Below, in pieces: positions 45,453 to 54,995 of a stretch of 64,000 nucleotides of DNA (the first letter of the stretch is position 1; each line of letters starts with the position of its first letter). The stretch covers positions 1 to 64,000 of the forward strand of contig NZ_CADFGP010000035.1 of assembly GCF_902833905.1 (NCBI RefSeq), in the 5' to 3' direction. A program made the translations under genes and the position numbers. Source of the DNA: Paraburkholderia tuberum STM678 (GTDB lineage: Bacteria > Pseudomonadota > Gammaproteobacteria > Burkholderiales > Burkholderiaceae). The notes beneath the pieces were generated by a model that saw only the letters and a list, made by a program, of their open reading frames with translations, was not told the origin of the DNA and searched no databases.

Positions 45453-46517
45453 ATGAATCAACTGCAGTCGATGCGCGTGTTCGTCAAGGTGGCGGACCTC
45501 GGCAGTTTCGTCGGCGCGTCGGGCGCGCTGGATCTGTCCACCGCGGTCGTCACGCGGCACGTCGCGGATCTCGAAGCGCGGCTCGGCACGCGACTGCTGA
45601 ACCGCACCACCCGCCGTCTTTCGCTGACCGAATCCGGCGCGACCTATCTGGAGCGCGTACGCCACATCCTCGCCGATCTCGAGAGCGTTGAGCAGATGGT
45701 GGTGGCGCGCAATCACGAGCCGGTCGGCACGCTGCGCATCGTCGCGCCGGTCGTGTTCGGATTGCACAGTCTCGCGCCGGTCGTGCAGTCGTACGCGGCG
45801 CGCTATCCCGACGTCGTGCCCGACGTCACGCTCGCCGACCGCCACGTCGATCTGGTCGAAGAGGGCTTCGACGTCGGCATCCTGGCTGCGCGGCACATGC
45901 GCAGCGCGAGCATCGTCACGCGGCGGTTGACGACCGGCTACATGACGGTTTGCGCGACGCCCGAGTATCTGGCGCAACACGGCACGCCGAGGCGCCCCGA
46001 GGATCTGCTCAGGCATTCGTGCCTGAGCAGGCCGGCCGAGCAGGGCGGCGAGGAGCGCCTGTTCAATGGGCCGGACGGCGAAGTGCGGGTGCGGCCGACC
46101 AACGCGATCGCGGCGAACAACGCCGAGATGCTGCGGCAGTTCGCGCTGCTCGGCATGGGCGTGGCGATCCTGCCGAGCTACCTGATCGGCCGTGATCTGA
46201 CGGCGGGGCGGCTCGTGCGTCTGCTCGACGCGTACAGTCTGCCGCCCATCGAAATCACGATTGCGTATCCGAGCCGGCTGCATCTGCCGGCAAAGGTGCG
46301 GACGTTCATCGACCATCTGGTCGAGCATTTCCAGCCGGACAGCGCGCAGGCGCGGGATTCCCGTAGCGTGGCGCCGGTGCGGGTGGTGGCTGGGGTGAGC
46401 GGGTCCGACGCTCCGACGGCGCGCGAGATCGCCGACGACGCGCTCGAAAACAGCCGCACGACGCGCCGTGTGACGCGGGTGGCGCGCGCGCGGATCGCGG
46501 CGTCGTCGCAGTTCTGA
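45453..46517 (+). CDS. LysR family transcriptional regulator
   Basis: A 354-residue LTTR. NQLQSMRVFVKVADLGSFVGASGALDLSTAVVTRHV is the CrgA/DmlR-like helix-turn-helix region, followed by a typical effector domain with LRIVAPVVFG and AILPSYLIGRDLTAG. The C-terminal 50 residues are an extra Ala/Arg-rich tail. The start follows GAGGCAGGAG. Target genes are not obvious; the nearest are small hypotheticals. Confidence 0.87.
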   Translation: MNQLQSMRVFVKVADLGSFVGASGALDLSTAVVTRHVADLEARLGTRLLNRTTRRLSLTESGATYLERVRHILADLESVEQMVVARNHEPVGTLRIVAPVVFGLHSLAPVVQSYAARYPDVVPDVTLADRHVDLVEEGFDVGILAARHMRSASIVTRRLTTGYMTVCATPEYLAQHGTPRRPEDLLRHSCLSRPAEQGGEERLFNGPDGEVRVRPTNAIAANNAEMLRQFALLGMGVAILPSYLIGRDLTAGRLVRLLDAYSLPPIEITIAYPSRLHLPAKVRTFIDHLVEHFQPDSAQARDSRSVAPVRVVAGVSGSDAPTAREIADDALENSRTTRRVTRVARARIAASSQF

Positions 46518-46548
46518 CGTGTGAGGTGAGGCGAGGTTGAATCCGGGT

Positions 46549-46785
46549 TCAGATCCCCAGGCCCGGGCCATAGTTGCCGCCGATCAGGAGCGTGACCGAC
46601 TCGATGTCGACATAATCCTGCTCCGGCATACCATCGAGCATCGCCAACACCTCGTTGCTCGCGCCGGCTTCGCGCGCGGCGTCGACGAGTGCGTCCTTGT
46701 TGGTCGGGAACTCGACTTCGCTGAGAAGATCGGCGATCTGCAGATCGATCGATTCGCCGGGGATGTCCGAGGCCGTCATGCGCAT
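46549..46785 (-). CDS. DUF2795 domain-containing protein
   Basis: A 78-residue protein. FPTNKDALVDAAREAGASNEVLAMLDGMPEQDYVDIESV is the DUF2795 pattern, a small helical domain of unknown role found widely in Burkholderiales and actinobacteria. Either of two near Met codons (46785, 46779) may start it. No operon partner. Confidence 0.85.
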   Translation of the reverse strand: MRMTASDIPGESIDLQIADLLSEVEFPTNKDALVDAAREAGASNEVLAMLDGMPEQDYVDIESVTLLIGGNYGPGLGI

Positions 46786-46968
46786 GCTCCTGGTGAGCTT
46801 GAGTTAGTCACGTCGTTATTGCTGCCACGACAAGCCAGCGCCTCGCCGCGATGAGTTTCTCGCAGTCTGTTGCAATCCCGCGCGCGCCACCCCAACGTTA
46901 TGACAGCCGGCGCAAACCGGGCAGGCGCGCCGTCGTAGCCGCGCCGCCGCCCGCCGTTGCGGCGGCCC

Positions 46969-47223
46969 TCACGTGGTCAGATGCTCGTTCTGCCCGGTCA
47001 GGCTGCGGTCCAGATGTCGGGACTTCGGCAGCGCAATATGCTCCCAGTGCTGCGGACGGCTGGCGTCGGTGCTCGACACGTCTGGGGCCGGAGGCGCGAC
47101 CGGCGCGGCGTTCGCGCGTTGCGCGAGCGTGATGGAATCCGTGCTGTCCGAGGCGGTATGAACCGGCGCGGCAAAGCACGAGGCTGACAGCGTCACCATG
47201 ATTAACAGTGTCGAGGTTTTCAT
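46969..47223 (-). CDS. Small exported hypothetical protein
   Basis: An 84-residue protein with a clear signal peptide (MKTSTLLIMVTLSASCFA, cleavage near residue 18) and a mature part rich in Ala, Pro, Ser and Asp. GGAGG precedes ATG. No domain is recognised. Confidence 0.7.
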   Translation of the reverse strand: MKTSTLLIMVTLSASCFAAPVHTASDSTDSITLAQRANAAPVAPPAPDVSSTDASRPQHWEHIALPKSRHLDRSLTGQNEHLTT

Positions 47224-47439
47224 CGCCCGACCTCCTAAAGCTCATGCGGCGCTGACAATCGAGCAAACCCTGTGCCGTCCCGCGTCGAGAGGACGGTGCA
47301 AGCCGAGGACGGCATGGCGCTGCGCGGCCCAGGCTCCTTACCATCTTAGATGGCAAATACTGCAACGCGCGCACATTTGCGACAAAACCGGATTGTAGAT
47401 TCGATCATCGCACGAACAGGCGCGCGCGTCCGCCATGCG

Positions 47440-48777
47440 CTAGCGCAGCACATCGAAGCGCGTCCACGGCCACGACGGCCGGTCGCGCATATAGCCGTTC
47501 AGCCAGTTCCACTGCGGATGCCGCTTCATGAACGCCTGTGCGTCGAACGGCCGGCCGCACGGATGCCCCCAGCGCGCGGTGAAGGCCATCTCGCGGGCCA
47601 TTTCGCTGTCGATCACCTTGCCGTCGTTCGCGCCCCACGGATTGAACGGCCCGTGATCGGTGCCGCCGAAGCGCGCGTCGTCGAGCTCCAGATGCCCGCA
47701 GATCGTGCGCGAGCACGGGTTGTCGTTGCGATCGAGATAGACGTCGTGATGATCGGCGATCATCTGCTTCGCGAGCTCGACGTCGATGCTGCCGCGATGC
47801 AGTTCCTCGAGCTGCATGAAACGCAGACGCCGCGCGCCGTTCTTGCGCACGTCGGTATAGTCCTCGCCTTCGCCGATGCATTCCTGGTTGCGGATCTTCA
47901 GATCCGTCGCGGTGTTGTAGCCGCTGTAGAAACCGTCTTTGGTGGTCTCGAAGCCCGCATAGTGCAGCCCGAGTTCGTAACGCGCGATCTCGCCGGTCTT
48001 CGTGTCGCCGAGCAGCCAACTGTTCGCGTAGCCGCCGTTGTTCGCGAGCGAGAACATGTCGCACCATTCCTTGATGCTGTTCGCATATTGCGACGCGCGC
48101 CGCGAGCGATAGAACTCGGGCGCACCGGCCGCGTTGTAGCCCGCGAAGTTCGAGATCGTCGTTTCGGTGATCATCAGGCCGGCCGCCGTGACCCAGAAAT
48201 CGGTCAGGCTCGAGATGCAGCCCGGCAGGCCCTGCATCAGGATGCGGTTGCCGCGGTCGGGCACGATGTCGAACACGACGTTGAACGCGTCGCCGGCCGC
48301 GTAGCGGTCCCACGAGTTGTGCGCCATCACGATACGGCCGTCGCGCGTCGCGTTGCCGGTCGCGATGAACGCGCTGCAGTGGTGACCGCGCCGGCCGCGC
48401 CACAGTTTCGCGCCCAGATGCGGCTGCGCCTGCGCGGCGTGCGTCGGCCACCAGCTTTGCAGCAGATCCATGTAGCCGTTCCACGCGAGCACTTCGGCGA
48501 ACGGCAGCTTCGCGCCGTCGGCGATGCCATGGATTTCATCGGCGAATTCGGTGTCGAGCTTGCTCGCGAACTGGCTCGTCGCGGCATTGACGAAGGTGTC
48601 GAACTCCTCCCCGGTGTCCCATTTGGCGAGATAGCGCGCGGTGCGGATCGCGTTTCTGATTTCGTCGGCGAGCAACTGGCCGTGCTGCTCGCCGCGATCG
48701 TACGGTTCGCCTTCGATATGCACGAAAATCCAGCCGGCCTGATCGCGGCGTACGGCCTCGGGGGACGGTTCGCTCAT
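47440..48777 (-). CDS. C45-type Ntn hydrolase (autoproteolytic acyltransferase/hydrolase)
   Basis: A 445-residue protein of the C45/phospholipase B-like Ntn hydrolase type. HHCSAFIATGNATRDGRIVMAHNSWD contains the likely nucleophile Cys134, which would become N-terminal after self-cleavage. EVLAWNGYMDLL and the later NAGLM-like TETTISNF segments are typical. There is no clear signal peptide. Family members hydrolyse amides such as acylated penicillin nuclei or lipid amides; the substrate here is unknown. Confidence 0.82.
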   Translation of the reverse strand: MSEPSPEAVRRDQAGWIFVHIEGEPYDRGEQHGQLLADEIRNAIRTARYLAKWDTGEEFDTFVNAATSQFASKLDTEFADEIHGIADGAKLPFAEVLAWNGYMDLLQSWWPTHAAQAQPHLGAKLWRGRRGHHCSAFIATGNATRDGRIVMAHNSWDRYAAGDAFNVVFDIVPDRGNRILMQGLPGCISSLTDFWVTAAGLMITETTISNFAGYNAAGAPEFYRSRRASQYANSIKEWCDMFSLANNGGYANSWLLGDTKTGEIARYELGLHYAGFETTKDGFYSGYNTATDLKIRNQECIGEGEDYTDVRKNGARRLRFMQLEELHRGSIDVELAKQMIADHHDVYLDRNDNPCSRTICGHLELDDARFGGTDHGPFNPWGANDGKVIDSEMAREMAFTARWGHPCGRPFDAQAFMKRHPQWNWLNGYMRDRPSWPWTRFDVLR

Positions 48778-48918
48778 CTTCGCTCCGACGCTACGGCGGG
48801 CGCTGTCGCTGCGCCCAAGCTGGGCTCACGCGTGCCGGCCGCGTGAAGGGCCGGCGGTCTGTCCATTGTAGAGAATCCGCGGCGCTTTGCATCGCGCCCC
48901 GCGAAGCCTTCGAAAGCT

Positions 48919-50697
48919 CTAGCGCGACGGACTCATGCGGAAGTACGCATCGAGCAGCGAGGTCTTGTAGACGACGCCGGCGAGCTTCGGATGCGCGGTG
49001 CTTTCGATCACCGGCAGCCGCTCGCCCTGAAACGCCATGAAGTGCTGTAACGCGATGGCGAGCGACATGTCCGGCGTCAGCACGTCGAAATGCGGCTGCA
49101 GATAATCGGCGGCGGTTTTCATCGACGTTTCGCGCCGCTCGAGCAGATCGGACGTGATGTCCTTCAGCGCGACCACGCCGAGAAACGCGCCCGAGTCGTT
49201 CGCGACGTACAGATACTTGACCGGATACTCGAGGAACACGCGCGTCATGTCGTGCACGGTCGCGTTCGGCGGCACGACGGTCTGCGCGGGGCGGATCAGC
49301 TCGCGCATCTGCGTCGCGCGCAATCGCGAGCGCTCCTGCTCCTCGCGATTGCGGCGCAGCGTGATCTCGTACATCGAGGTCTTGCCGATCGCGCGAGCGA
49401 TGAAATACGCGACCACACACGACAGCATCAGCGGCAGCACGACCTGATAGCTCAACGTCATCTCGAAGATCATCAGGATCGCCATCAGCGGCGCCTGGGT
49501 CGCGCCCGCGAGGAATGCGCCCATGCCGACCATCGCATAGGCGTAAGCGGCCGACGTCGCATGCGGCCACAACGCGTGCATGCCCTGGCCGAACAGCGAG
49601 CCGACCGCCGCGCCGACGAACAGCGTCGGCGTGAACACACCGCCCACCGCGCCGGAGCCGGCCGTCGCCGCGGTCGCCGCGAGCTTGCAGACGAGCACCA
49701 GCAGGAGCGCGGACCATGTCCACGGCGAATGCAGGATCGAGTTCACGACGCTGTAGCCGTTGCCCCACACCTCGGGCTCCGCGACCGAAATGATGCCGAC
49801 CACGAGACCGCCGAGCGCGAGCCGCACCGGCAACGCCACCGGCAGCTTGCGAAAGGCCGCCTTCGATGCGTTGAGCAGCCGCAGAAACTGCGGCGCGGCC
49901 GCGCCGCACAGCGCGCCGAGCGCGACGAACAGCAGCACCTCGGGACCGGTCACGGTCGGAAACTCCGGCATCTCGTAGGGCGGCTTGTAGCCGGCGAACT
50001 CGCGCATCGTGATGTTCGCGACGACCGCCGCGACCAGCACCGGCCCGAAGCTTTCCATCGCGATCGAGCCGAGCACGATCTCGGTGACGAAAAACGCGCC
50101 CGCGATCGGCGCGCTATACGCGGACGTGATACCGGCCGCCGCGCCGCACGCGACGAGCAGGCGCAGCCGCGGCGGATCGAAGTGGACCCAGCGGCCGATC
50201 AGCGACGCGGCGAGCGCCGCGAGCTGCACCATCGGACCTTCACGACCGATCGAACCGCCGCTCGCGATCGTAAACAGCGACGACACGCTGCGCCACAGGC
50301 TCAGGCGCACCGGCACGACGCCGTCGCCGATCGCGACCGCTTCCATGTAGTCGGTGTGCGTTTTCGTGTCGGCGTGACGCTGCGCAATCAGCAGGAAAAT
50401 GCCGGCGACGAGACCACCCGCGGCCGGCAGCCAGATGCGCATGGTCCACGGTAGGCTGCGCGCCATGTCGACGAAGCTGCCGGAGCGGCCGGCAATCGCC
50501 AGTTGCAGCAGTTCGATGCCCTTGCGAAACAAGATGGTCGCCAATGCGCCGGCAATGCCGACCACAACGGCCCAGACCAGCACCGTATGGGCTTCTGAGA
50601 GGCGGAAAACGCTTTGGGCGCGGGTGCGCAGCTTCAGCAGGAATGAAAGCACGTCGTCGGTACGGGGCGTGATGGAAGGTTGAAAAAACCGCGGCAC
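48919..50697 (-). CDS. ClC-type chloride channel/antiporter with C-terminal CBS domains
   Basis: A 592-residue membrane protein. ClC motifs are in place: SGGSIGREGPMVQ (147-159, with gating Glu153) and GAVGGVFTPTLFVGAAVGS. Two CBS domains follow (about 460-590), ending at LAGVVYKTSLLDAYF. Length matches bacterial ClcB-like proteins with CBS. The start may be the GTG at 50697 or one at 50652. It lies 67 bases after the GST gene. Confidence 0.9.
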   Translation of the reverse strand: MPRFFQPSITPRTDDVLSFLLKLRTRAQSVFRLSEAHTVLVWAVVVGIAGALATILFRKGIELLQLAIAGRSGSFVDMARSLPWTMRIWLPAAGGLVAGIFLLIAQRHADTKTHTDYMEAVAIGDGVVPVRLSLWRSVSSLFTIASGGSIGREGPMVQLAALAASLIGRWVHFDPPRLRLLVACGAAAGITSAYSAPIAGAFFVTEIVLGSIAMESFGPVLVAAVVANITMREFAGYKPPYEMPEFPTVTGPEVLLFVALGALCGAAAPQFLRLLNASKAAFRKLPVALPVRLALGGLVVGIISVAEPEVWGNGYSVVNSILHSPWTWSALLLVLVCKLAATAATAGSGAVGGVFTPTLFVGAAVGSLFGQGMHALWPHATSAAYAYAMVGMGAFLAGATQAPLMAILMIFEMTLSYQVVLPLMLSCVVAYFIARAIGKTSMYEITLRRNREEQERSRLRATQMRELIRPAQTVVPPNATVHDMTRVFLEYPVKYLYVANDSGAFLGVVALKDITSDLLERRETSMKTAADYLQPHFDVLTPDMSLAIALQHFMAFQGERLPVIESTAHPKLAGVVYKTSLLDAYFRMSPSR

Positions 50698-50764
50698 AAC
50701 AGCAGCGCGCCCGCCTCGAATGGCGGGCGCGCGGCGGCGAGCGGGCGGAGGCGGGCGGCGCGGT

Positions 50765-51502
50765 TCAAGTCGCCGCCTTGTCGAGTTCAGGATAGTGCCG
50801 GAAGATGCAGCTTTCGTTATGGCCGATGCGCCGGTCCGAGTCCAGATACGCGGCGATGTTCGGTCTTGCGATCACGGCGTCGTGCAGCGCGGCGAGCCGC
50901 GGATAGTGCTCGCCGAAGCGCTTCAGCGCGCGCGGAAACGCGTACAGCAGACCGTCGATCAGCTGGAACATCGACAGGTCCACATAGGTCAGCGTGTCGC
51001 CGACCATGAAGCTGTCGCCGGCCGGATTCTGCGCGAGCACGCGCTCGAAGTACGACATGAACTTCGGAATCCGATGGTCGATGAAGTCGTGCGCGCGCAC
51101 CTTCGCCGCGTCTTTCTGCTCCTCGTAGTAGAGGCCGCTCGCGAGCGGATGGTGGGTGTCGTGCGCTTCGGTGACGACGTCGGCGATCGTCAGCTGCAGG
51201 CCGTTCGCGACATAGCGCAGGCTGTCCACCTCCGGCGCCAGCTTGAGCCGCGGGCCGAGATAGAACAGGATGTTGGCGGTCTGCGCGATGACCAGATCGC
51301 CGTCTTTCAGAAACGGTGGCGCGAACGGCGGATACGGCTCGTCGGGGCTTTGCATCACCGCCATCATCGCTTTGGTGCCAAGGCCCTTCGAAGGCTTGCC
51401 GCGCGCGACTTCGACATAGTCGACGCCGGCTTCCTCCAGCGCGAGCCGCACGAATTCGCCGCGGCCTTGCAGGCCATCCCAGTAGTACAGTTCCAGGCTC
51501 AT
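50765..51502 (-). CDS. Glutathione S-transferase
   Basis: A 245-residue soluble GST. The N-terminal thioredoxin fold shows LELYYWDGLQGRGEFVRLALEEAGVDYVEV, with the catalytic Tyr6 region and an invariant cis-proline segment PFAPPFLKDGDLVI, then QTANILFYLG. The helical C-terminal domain contains FMVGDTLTYVDLSMFQLIDG. The pattern is nearest the mu/sigma type. The physiological substrate is unknown. Confidence 0.9.
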   Translation of the reverse strand: MSLELYYWDGLQGRGEFVRLALEEAGVDYVEVARGKPSKGLGTKAMMAVMQSPDEPYPPFAPPFLKDGDLVIAQTANILFYLGPRLKLAPEVDSLRYVANGLQLTIADVVTEAHDTHHPLASGLYYEEQKDAAKVRAHDFIDHRIPKFMSYFERVLAQNPAGDSFMVGDTLTYVDLSMFQLIDGLLYAFPRALKRFGEHYPRLAALHDAVIARPNIAAYLDSDRRIGHNESCIFRHYPELDKAAT

Positions 51503-51649
51503 CGATCGATCCTCATTCCGGTCGCCCGGACGCGTCGCGGCAAGGCGGTTTCACCGCTGCCATCGGACGTCGCGCACGGGCGGGTTGGGGGGCAAAGTTC
51601 GCAGCAACGAGTATGCCGTGTGATCGGCCGGGATGGTGCGCCAGAAAGC

Positions 51650-51673
51650 GCAAAACCCCGCGCGCGGCGGGGT
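51650..51673 (-). terminator. Terminator of the yeiH transcript
   Basis: On the minus strand: CCCCGC (51667-51672), GCGCG-type loop, GCGGGG (51656-51661), followed by TTTTG. It lies about 30 bases after the yeiH stop and ahead of the GST gene. Confidence 0.7.
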
Positions 51674-51703
51674 GTCGGGGAAGGCGGGAGAGCCCGCGAC
51701 GGC

Positions 51704-52783
51704 TTAGTGGAACAGGTGCTGGACGGTCCATGTGATGCCGAGTCCGCCGGCGATCAGCCATACATACAGAATCAGGCCGGTGGTCAGCGCGCGCGGACCC
51801 GCTTCGCGAATCTGCGAGAAGCGCGTTTCCATGCCGAGTGCGGTCATCGCCATCGTCAGCGCGAAGGTGTCGAACAGGTTCAGCGTCGAGGTGGCGCTTT
51901 CCGGGAGCACATGCAGCGAGTTGATCGCCACGCAGGCGAGGAAGCCGAGTGCGAACCAGGGGATCGCCAGCTTGCGCGGGGCGGTGCCGTCCGTGCCGCC
52001 ATCCGTCGCGCCGCGCGTCGCGCGGTTCACCCACAGGCCGACCACCAGCAATACCGGCACGAGCAGCATCACGCGGGTCATCTTGACGATCGTCGCGATG
52101 TGCGTCGCTTCGGGGCTCACGTTGCTCGCCGCGCCGACCACCTGCGCGACCTCGTGGATCGTGCCGCCGAAGAAGAGGCCCGCGCCGACCGTGTCGAGAT
52201 GCAGCCAGCCTGCGTTGAACAGCACCGGGTAGAGGAACATCGACAGCGTGCCGAACAGCACGACGCTGCCGACCGCCATCGCGCTCTTGTGCGGCTTCGA
52301 CTGCAGCGTCGATTCGAACGCGAGCACCGCGGCCGCGCCGCAGATCGCGCTGCCGGCCGCCGTCAGGAGCGCGGTGTCGCGATCGAGCTTCATGATTTTC
52401 ATGCCGGCCCAGGTGCCGATCACGAGCGTGCTGACGACGATCAGCACCGACTCCGCGAGACCCGGCAGGCCCACCTGGGCGATTTCCTGCAGGCTCACAC
52501 GCAAGCCGAAGAACGCGACCGCGATGCGCAGCAGCTTGCGCGCCGAGAAATTCACGCCGGCCGCCCAACTGACCGGCATGCCGTCGCGCAGCGCGTTGCC
52601 GTAGATCGCCCCCGCGACGATGCCGACGATCAGCGGACTCAGGCCGAGGCCGGCAATCGCCGGAATCGCCGCGATGCGCGTGACCGCGGCGGCGAACAGC
52701 GCGACGAACAGTACGCCGTTGAGCTGGCCGCGGGTGGACAGCGCGGGGGAGGCGGCGGCGAGCGGGGCGGTGGGTGTGGACAT
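51704..52783 (-). CDS. yeiH: YeiH family putative sulfate exporter
   Basis: A 359-residue membrane protein of the YeiH (UPF0324) family with about ten hydrophobic segments. GLSPLIVGIVAGAIYGN, GTWAGMKIMKLDRDTALL and GAAAVLAFESTLQ are family segments. It diverges from a LysR regulator, the arrangement seen with yeiE-yeiH in enterobacteria. The transported ion is not proven for the family. Confidence 0.9.
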   Translation of the reverse strand: MSTPTAPLAAASPALSTRGQLNGVLFVALFAAAVTRIAAIPAIAGLGLSPLIVGIVAGAIYGNALRDGMPVSWAAGVNFSARKLLRIAVAFFGLRVSLQEIAQVGLPGLAESVLIVVSTLVIGTWAGMKIMKLDRDTALLTAAGSAICGAAAVLAFESTLQSKPHKSAMAVGSVVLFGTLSMFLYPVLFNAGWLHLDTVGAGLFFGGTIHEVAQVVGAASNVSPEATHIATIVKMTRVMLLVPVLLVVGLWVNRATRGATDGGTDGTAPRKLAIPWFALGFLACVAINSLHVLPESATSTLNLFDTFALTMAMTALGMETRFSQIREAGPRALTTGLILYVWLIAGGLGITWTVQHLFH

Positions 52784-52841
52784 GATCGGTGGTTTCGTAA
52801 CGGACTTGTGTGGGACTGCATGGGCAGCAATGGGGCTAATC

Positions 52842-52879
52842 CTAAATTAGATATATCGATATGAAAAATTGTGATTTAG
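52842..52879. promoter_or_regulatory. AT-rich divergent control region between yeiH and LysR
   Basis: Nested dyads: CTAAAT (52842-52847) against ATTTAG (52874-52879), and the palindrome ATATCGATAT (52853-52862). This is a good candidate LysR binding site for the divergent pair. Confidence 0.55.
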
Positions 52880-52915
52880 AATGTGAAGTATCGGCTCAAC
52901 GGATATTTAATCGAG

Positions 52916-53809
52916 ATGACCCCGGACCAACTTATAACGTTCGCCGCCGTCGCTGAGCACCGCAACATCAGCCGGGCGGCAGTGGCGCTGCATCTGTCGC
53001 AGCCGGCGGTATCCGGCCAGCTGAGGCAATTGCAGGACGAGTTCGGCGAGCCGCTGTATCTGCGCGATGGCCGCGGGGTGCGGCTGACGCCAGCCGGCGA
53101 GCAGCTCGCCGCCTATGCGGCGCGGCTGCGCGACACCTGGCGGCAGGCGCATGCCTATCGCGACGCGCTGCGCGGTCTCGAACAGGGCACCTTGCGGATC
53201 GGCGCGAGCACGACGCCGGCGAGTTACCTGCTGCCGTACCTGATCGCCGAATTCCATCGCCGCTATCCGCACGTGACCGTGCATACCGCCAACGGCAACA
53301 CGGCCGAGATCGTCGGTGCGCTCGGCTCGGTCGACATCGCGATGATCGAGGGTCCCGCCGGCGCAGATCTGCCGCCGGACACGGTCGTCCATGCGTGGCG
53401 CGAGGACGAGATCGTCGCGATCATGCCGCGCTCGCATCCGCTCGCGCAGGCGGACAACGGCGGGCGCATCGAGCTGGCCGCGTTCGGCGCGTATCCGCTG
53501 GTGCTGCGCGAGGAAGGCTCGGGCGTGCGGCAGACGGTCGAGCGCGAGTTCGCGCGCGCGGGCGTGCCGATGCGCGTGGCGCTCGAAATCGCGGGGGTCG
53601 AAGGGGTGAAGGAGGCGGTGCGGGCGGGGATGGGTGTCGGTTTCGTGTCGGCGATGTCGATGCGGCATGAGGACGGTGCGCTGCGGCTCATGTCGCTGAG
53701 CCCGCAGCCGCTGACGCGGCGGCTGTCGATTCTGGTGCCGCATGCGAGCGCGCCGTCGCGGGTGGTCGAGCAGTTTCTGGCGATGTGCGTCGCGGACGAG
53801 GGCGGCTGA
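52916..53809 (+). CDS. LysR family regulator (probable regulator of yeiH)
   Basis: A 297-residue LTTR. The helix-turn-helix SRAAVALHLSQPAVSGQLRQLQDEFGEPLYLRDG (about 20-55) and an effector domain (LRIGASTTPASYLLPYLIAEFHRRYP) are intact. Start is ATG at 52916; the GTG at 52883 would place the start in the operator region. It diverges from yeiH. Sequence does not reveal its co-inducer. Confidence 0.88.
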   Translation: MTPDQLITFAAVAEHRNISRAAVALHLSQPAVSGQLRQLQDEFGEPLYLRDGRGVRLTPAGEQLAAYAARLRDTWRQAHAYRDALRGLEQGTLRIGASTTPASYLLPYLIAEFHRRYPHVTVHTANGNTAEIVGALGSVDIAMIEGPAGADLPPDTVVHAWREDEIVAIMPRSHPLAQADNGGRIELAAFGAYPLVLREEGSGVRQTVEREFARAGVPMRVALEIAGVEGVKEAVRAGMGVGFVSAMSMRHEDGALRLMSLSPQPLTRRLSILVPHASAPSRVVEQFLAMCVADEGG

Positions 53810-53965
53810 CTTCCGCGCTGGCAGCGTATGGGGTCGAGAATCCGAAGCCGCGCGGGGCGCTGCCGTGGCCGGCGCGCTTCGCTTTACGCTCGCCGTATGC
53901 CGGCCGCGCCTGGGGATTTCCTCTATGGTGCGCGATGGCTGTCCCGAGCACCATTCGCACATCGC

Positions 53966-53985
53966 AGCGCCTCGGCGCTTTTTTT
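53966..53985 (+). terminator. Terminator after the LysR gene
   Basis: AGCGC (53966-53970), CTCG loop, GCGCT (53975-53979), followed by a run of T (53979-53985). It ends upstream transcription just before the kgu operator. Confidence 0.85.
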
Positions 53986-53995
53986 CGAAGTTTAG

Positions 53996-54011
53996 TTGGA
54001 ACCGGTTCCAA
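53996..54011. promoter_or_regulatory. PtxS-like (LacI family) operator in front of kguE
   Basis: A perfect 16-bp palindrome, TTGGAACCGGTTCCAA, with the central CpG typical of LacI-family operators. Known PtxS operators share the AACCGGTT core. It sits 35 bases upstream of kguE, and the ptxS-like gene is the last gene of this operon. Confidence 0.82.
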
Positions 54012-54045
54012 AAGCGGTTTCGCTTCAGGATTGCGTGAGTTGGAT

Positions 54046-54840
54046 ATGGCTGATGCAGTGGAGATCGTGGTCGTCGCCAGCGCGTTCGGTGTGAACGCCG
54101 TGCGCGCCGACGGCCATCTGAAATGGGCGCAGGGGGCAAAGCGCGCCGGCGCGGCGGGTTTCGAAGTGCGTCGGGAGCTGTTCGCGAGCGACGCGGACGC
54201 GGACCCGCAACGGCTGCGCGCGCTCGGCGCGGCGTTGGCCGATCTCGGGCTGTGGTCGGTGTTCTCGACGCCGGCATCGTTGTACGCGGCGGACGGCCAG
54301 CTCGATACCGACGCACTGCGTGTCGCGCTCGATCAGGCGGCCGCGCTCGGCGCGCGCTTCGTCAAGCTGCAACTCGGCGGCTTCGCGGGCGAGGCTCACG
54401 GCGCGGCCATCGTCGCGCACGTCGCGAGCGGCTCGGGCACCACGGGCGGTGTGCAGCCACGGCTCGTCGTCGAAAACGGGCAACTGGCGCAGGGCGGCTC
54501 GCCCGCGCAGTTCGTCGGGCTGTTCGATGCGCTCGCGCGTGAAGGCCACGCGGGCGTGCTCGGCATGACCTTCGATACCGGCAACTGGGCGTGGCTCGAC
54601 GTCGCGCCGCTACCCCTCGCGCCGCAGCTCGCGCCGTACGTCGAGTACATCCATTGCAAGACCACCACGGGCGAGGGCGCGCGGCGCTTTGCGAGCGCGC
54701 CGGCCGAGGATGACGCGCCATTGCGCGCGCTCCTCGACCGGCTGCCGCGCGATGTGCCGCGCGGCATCGAGTTTCCCTTCGATCCGAGCCGGATCGACGC
54801 GGATGCCGCGCGTTATGTGAGCTGGCTTGCGCGCGTGTAG
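54046..54840 (+). CDS. kguE: KguE-like sugar phosphate isomerase/epimerase (TIM barrel)
   Basis: A 264-residue xylose-isomerase-like TIM barrel. FEVRRELF, FVKLQLGGFAG, RLVVENGQL and MTFDTGNWAW carry the acidic metal-binding positions of the family. It is the first gene of the 2-ketogluconate operon, behind the PtxS-type operator. In Pseudomonas the kguE product is required but its reaction is not settled. Start ATG at 54046 follows the operator immediately. Confidence 0.86.
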   Translation: MADAVEIVVVASAFGVNAVRADGHLKWAQGAKRAGAAGFEVRRELFASDADADPQRLRALGAALADLGLWSVFSTPASLYAADGQLDTDALRVALDQAAALGARFVKLQLGGFAGEAHGAAIVAHVASGSGTTGGVQPRLVVENGQLAQGGSPAQFVGLFDALAREGHAGVLGMTFDTGNWAWLDVAPLPLAPQLAPYVEYIHCKTTTGEGARRFASAPAEDDAPLRALLDRLPRDVPRGIEFPFDPSRIDADAARYVSWLARV

Positions 54841-54899
54841 ACGCGCGACGCGGCATCACGAAGCGCCTCGGTCGAAGCCGTAGGGAGCAGACGAGGCGG

Positions 54900-54935
54900 C
54901 AACTCAGGCAGCAACCCCGGCAGCAACCCAGGCAG
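54900..54935. repeat. 12-bp tandem repeat, three copies
   Basis: CAACTCAGGCAG, CAACCCCGGCAG and CAACCCAGGCAG lie head to tail in the kguE-kguK gap. The copies differ at one or two bases, so they are not a recent slip. Role unknown; they may just be low-complexity spacer. Confidence 0.8.
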
Positions 54936-54995
54936 CAAAGAACGCATTCCACGCAACACGAATCACCGCATCAGCAGCACCACCAGGAGCCCAGC

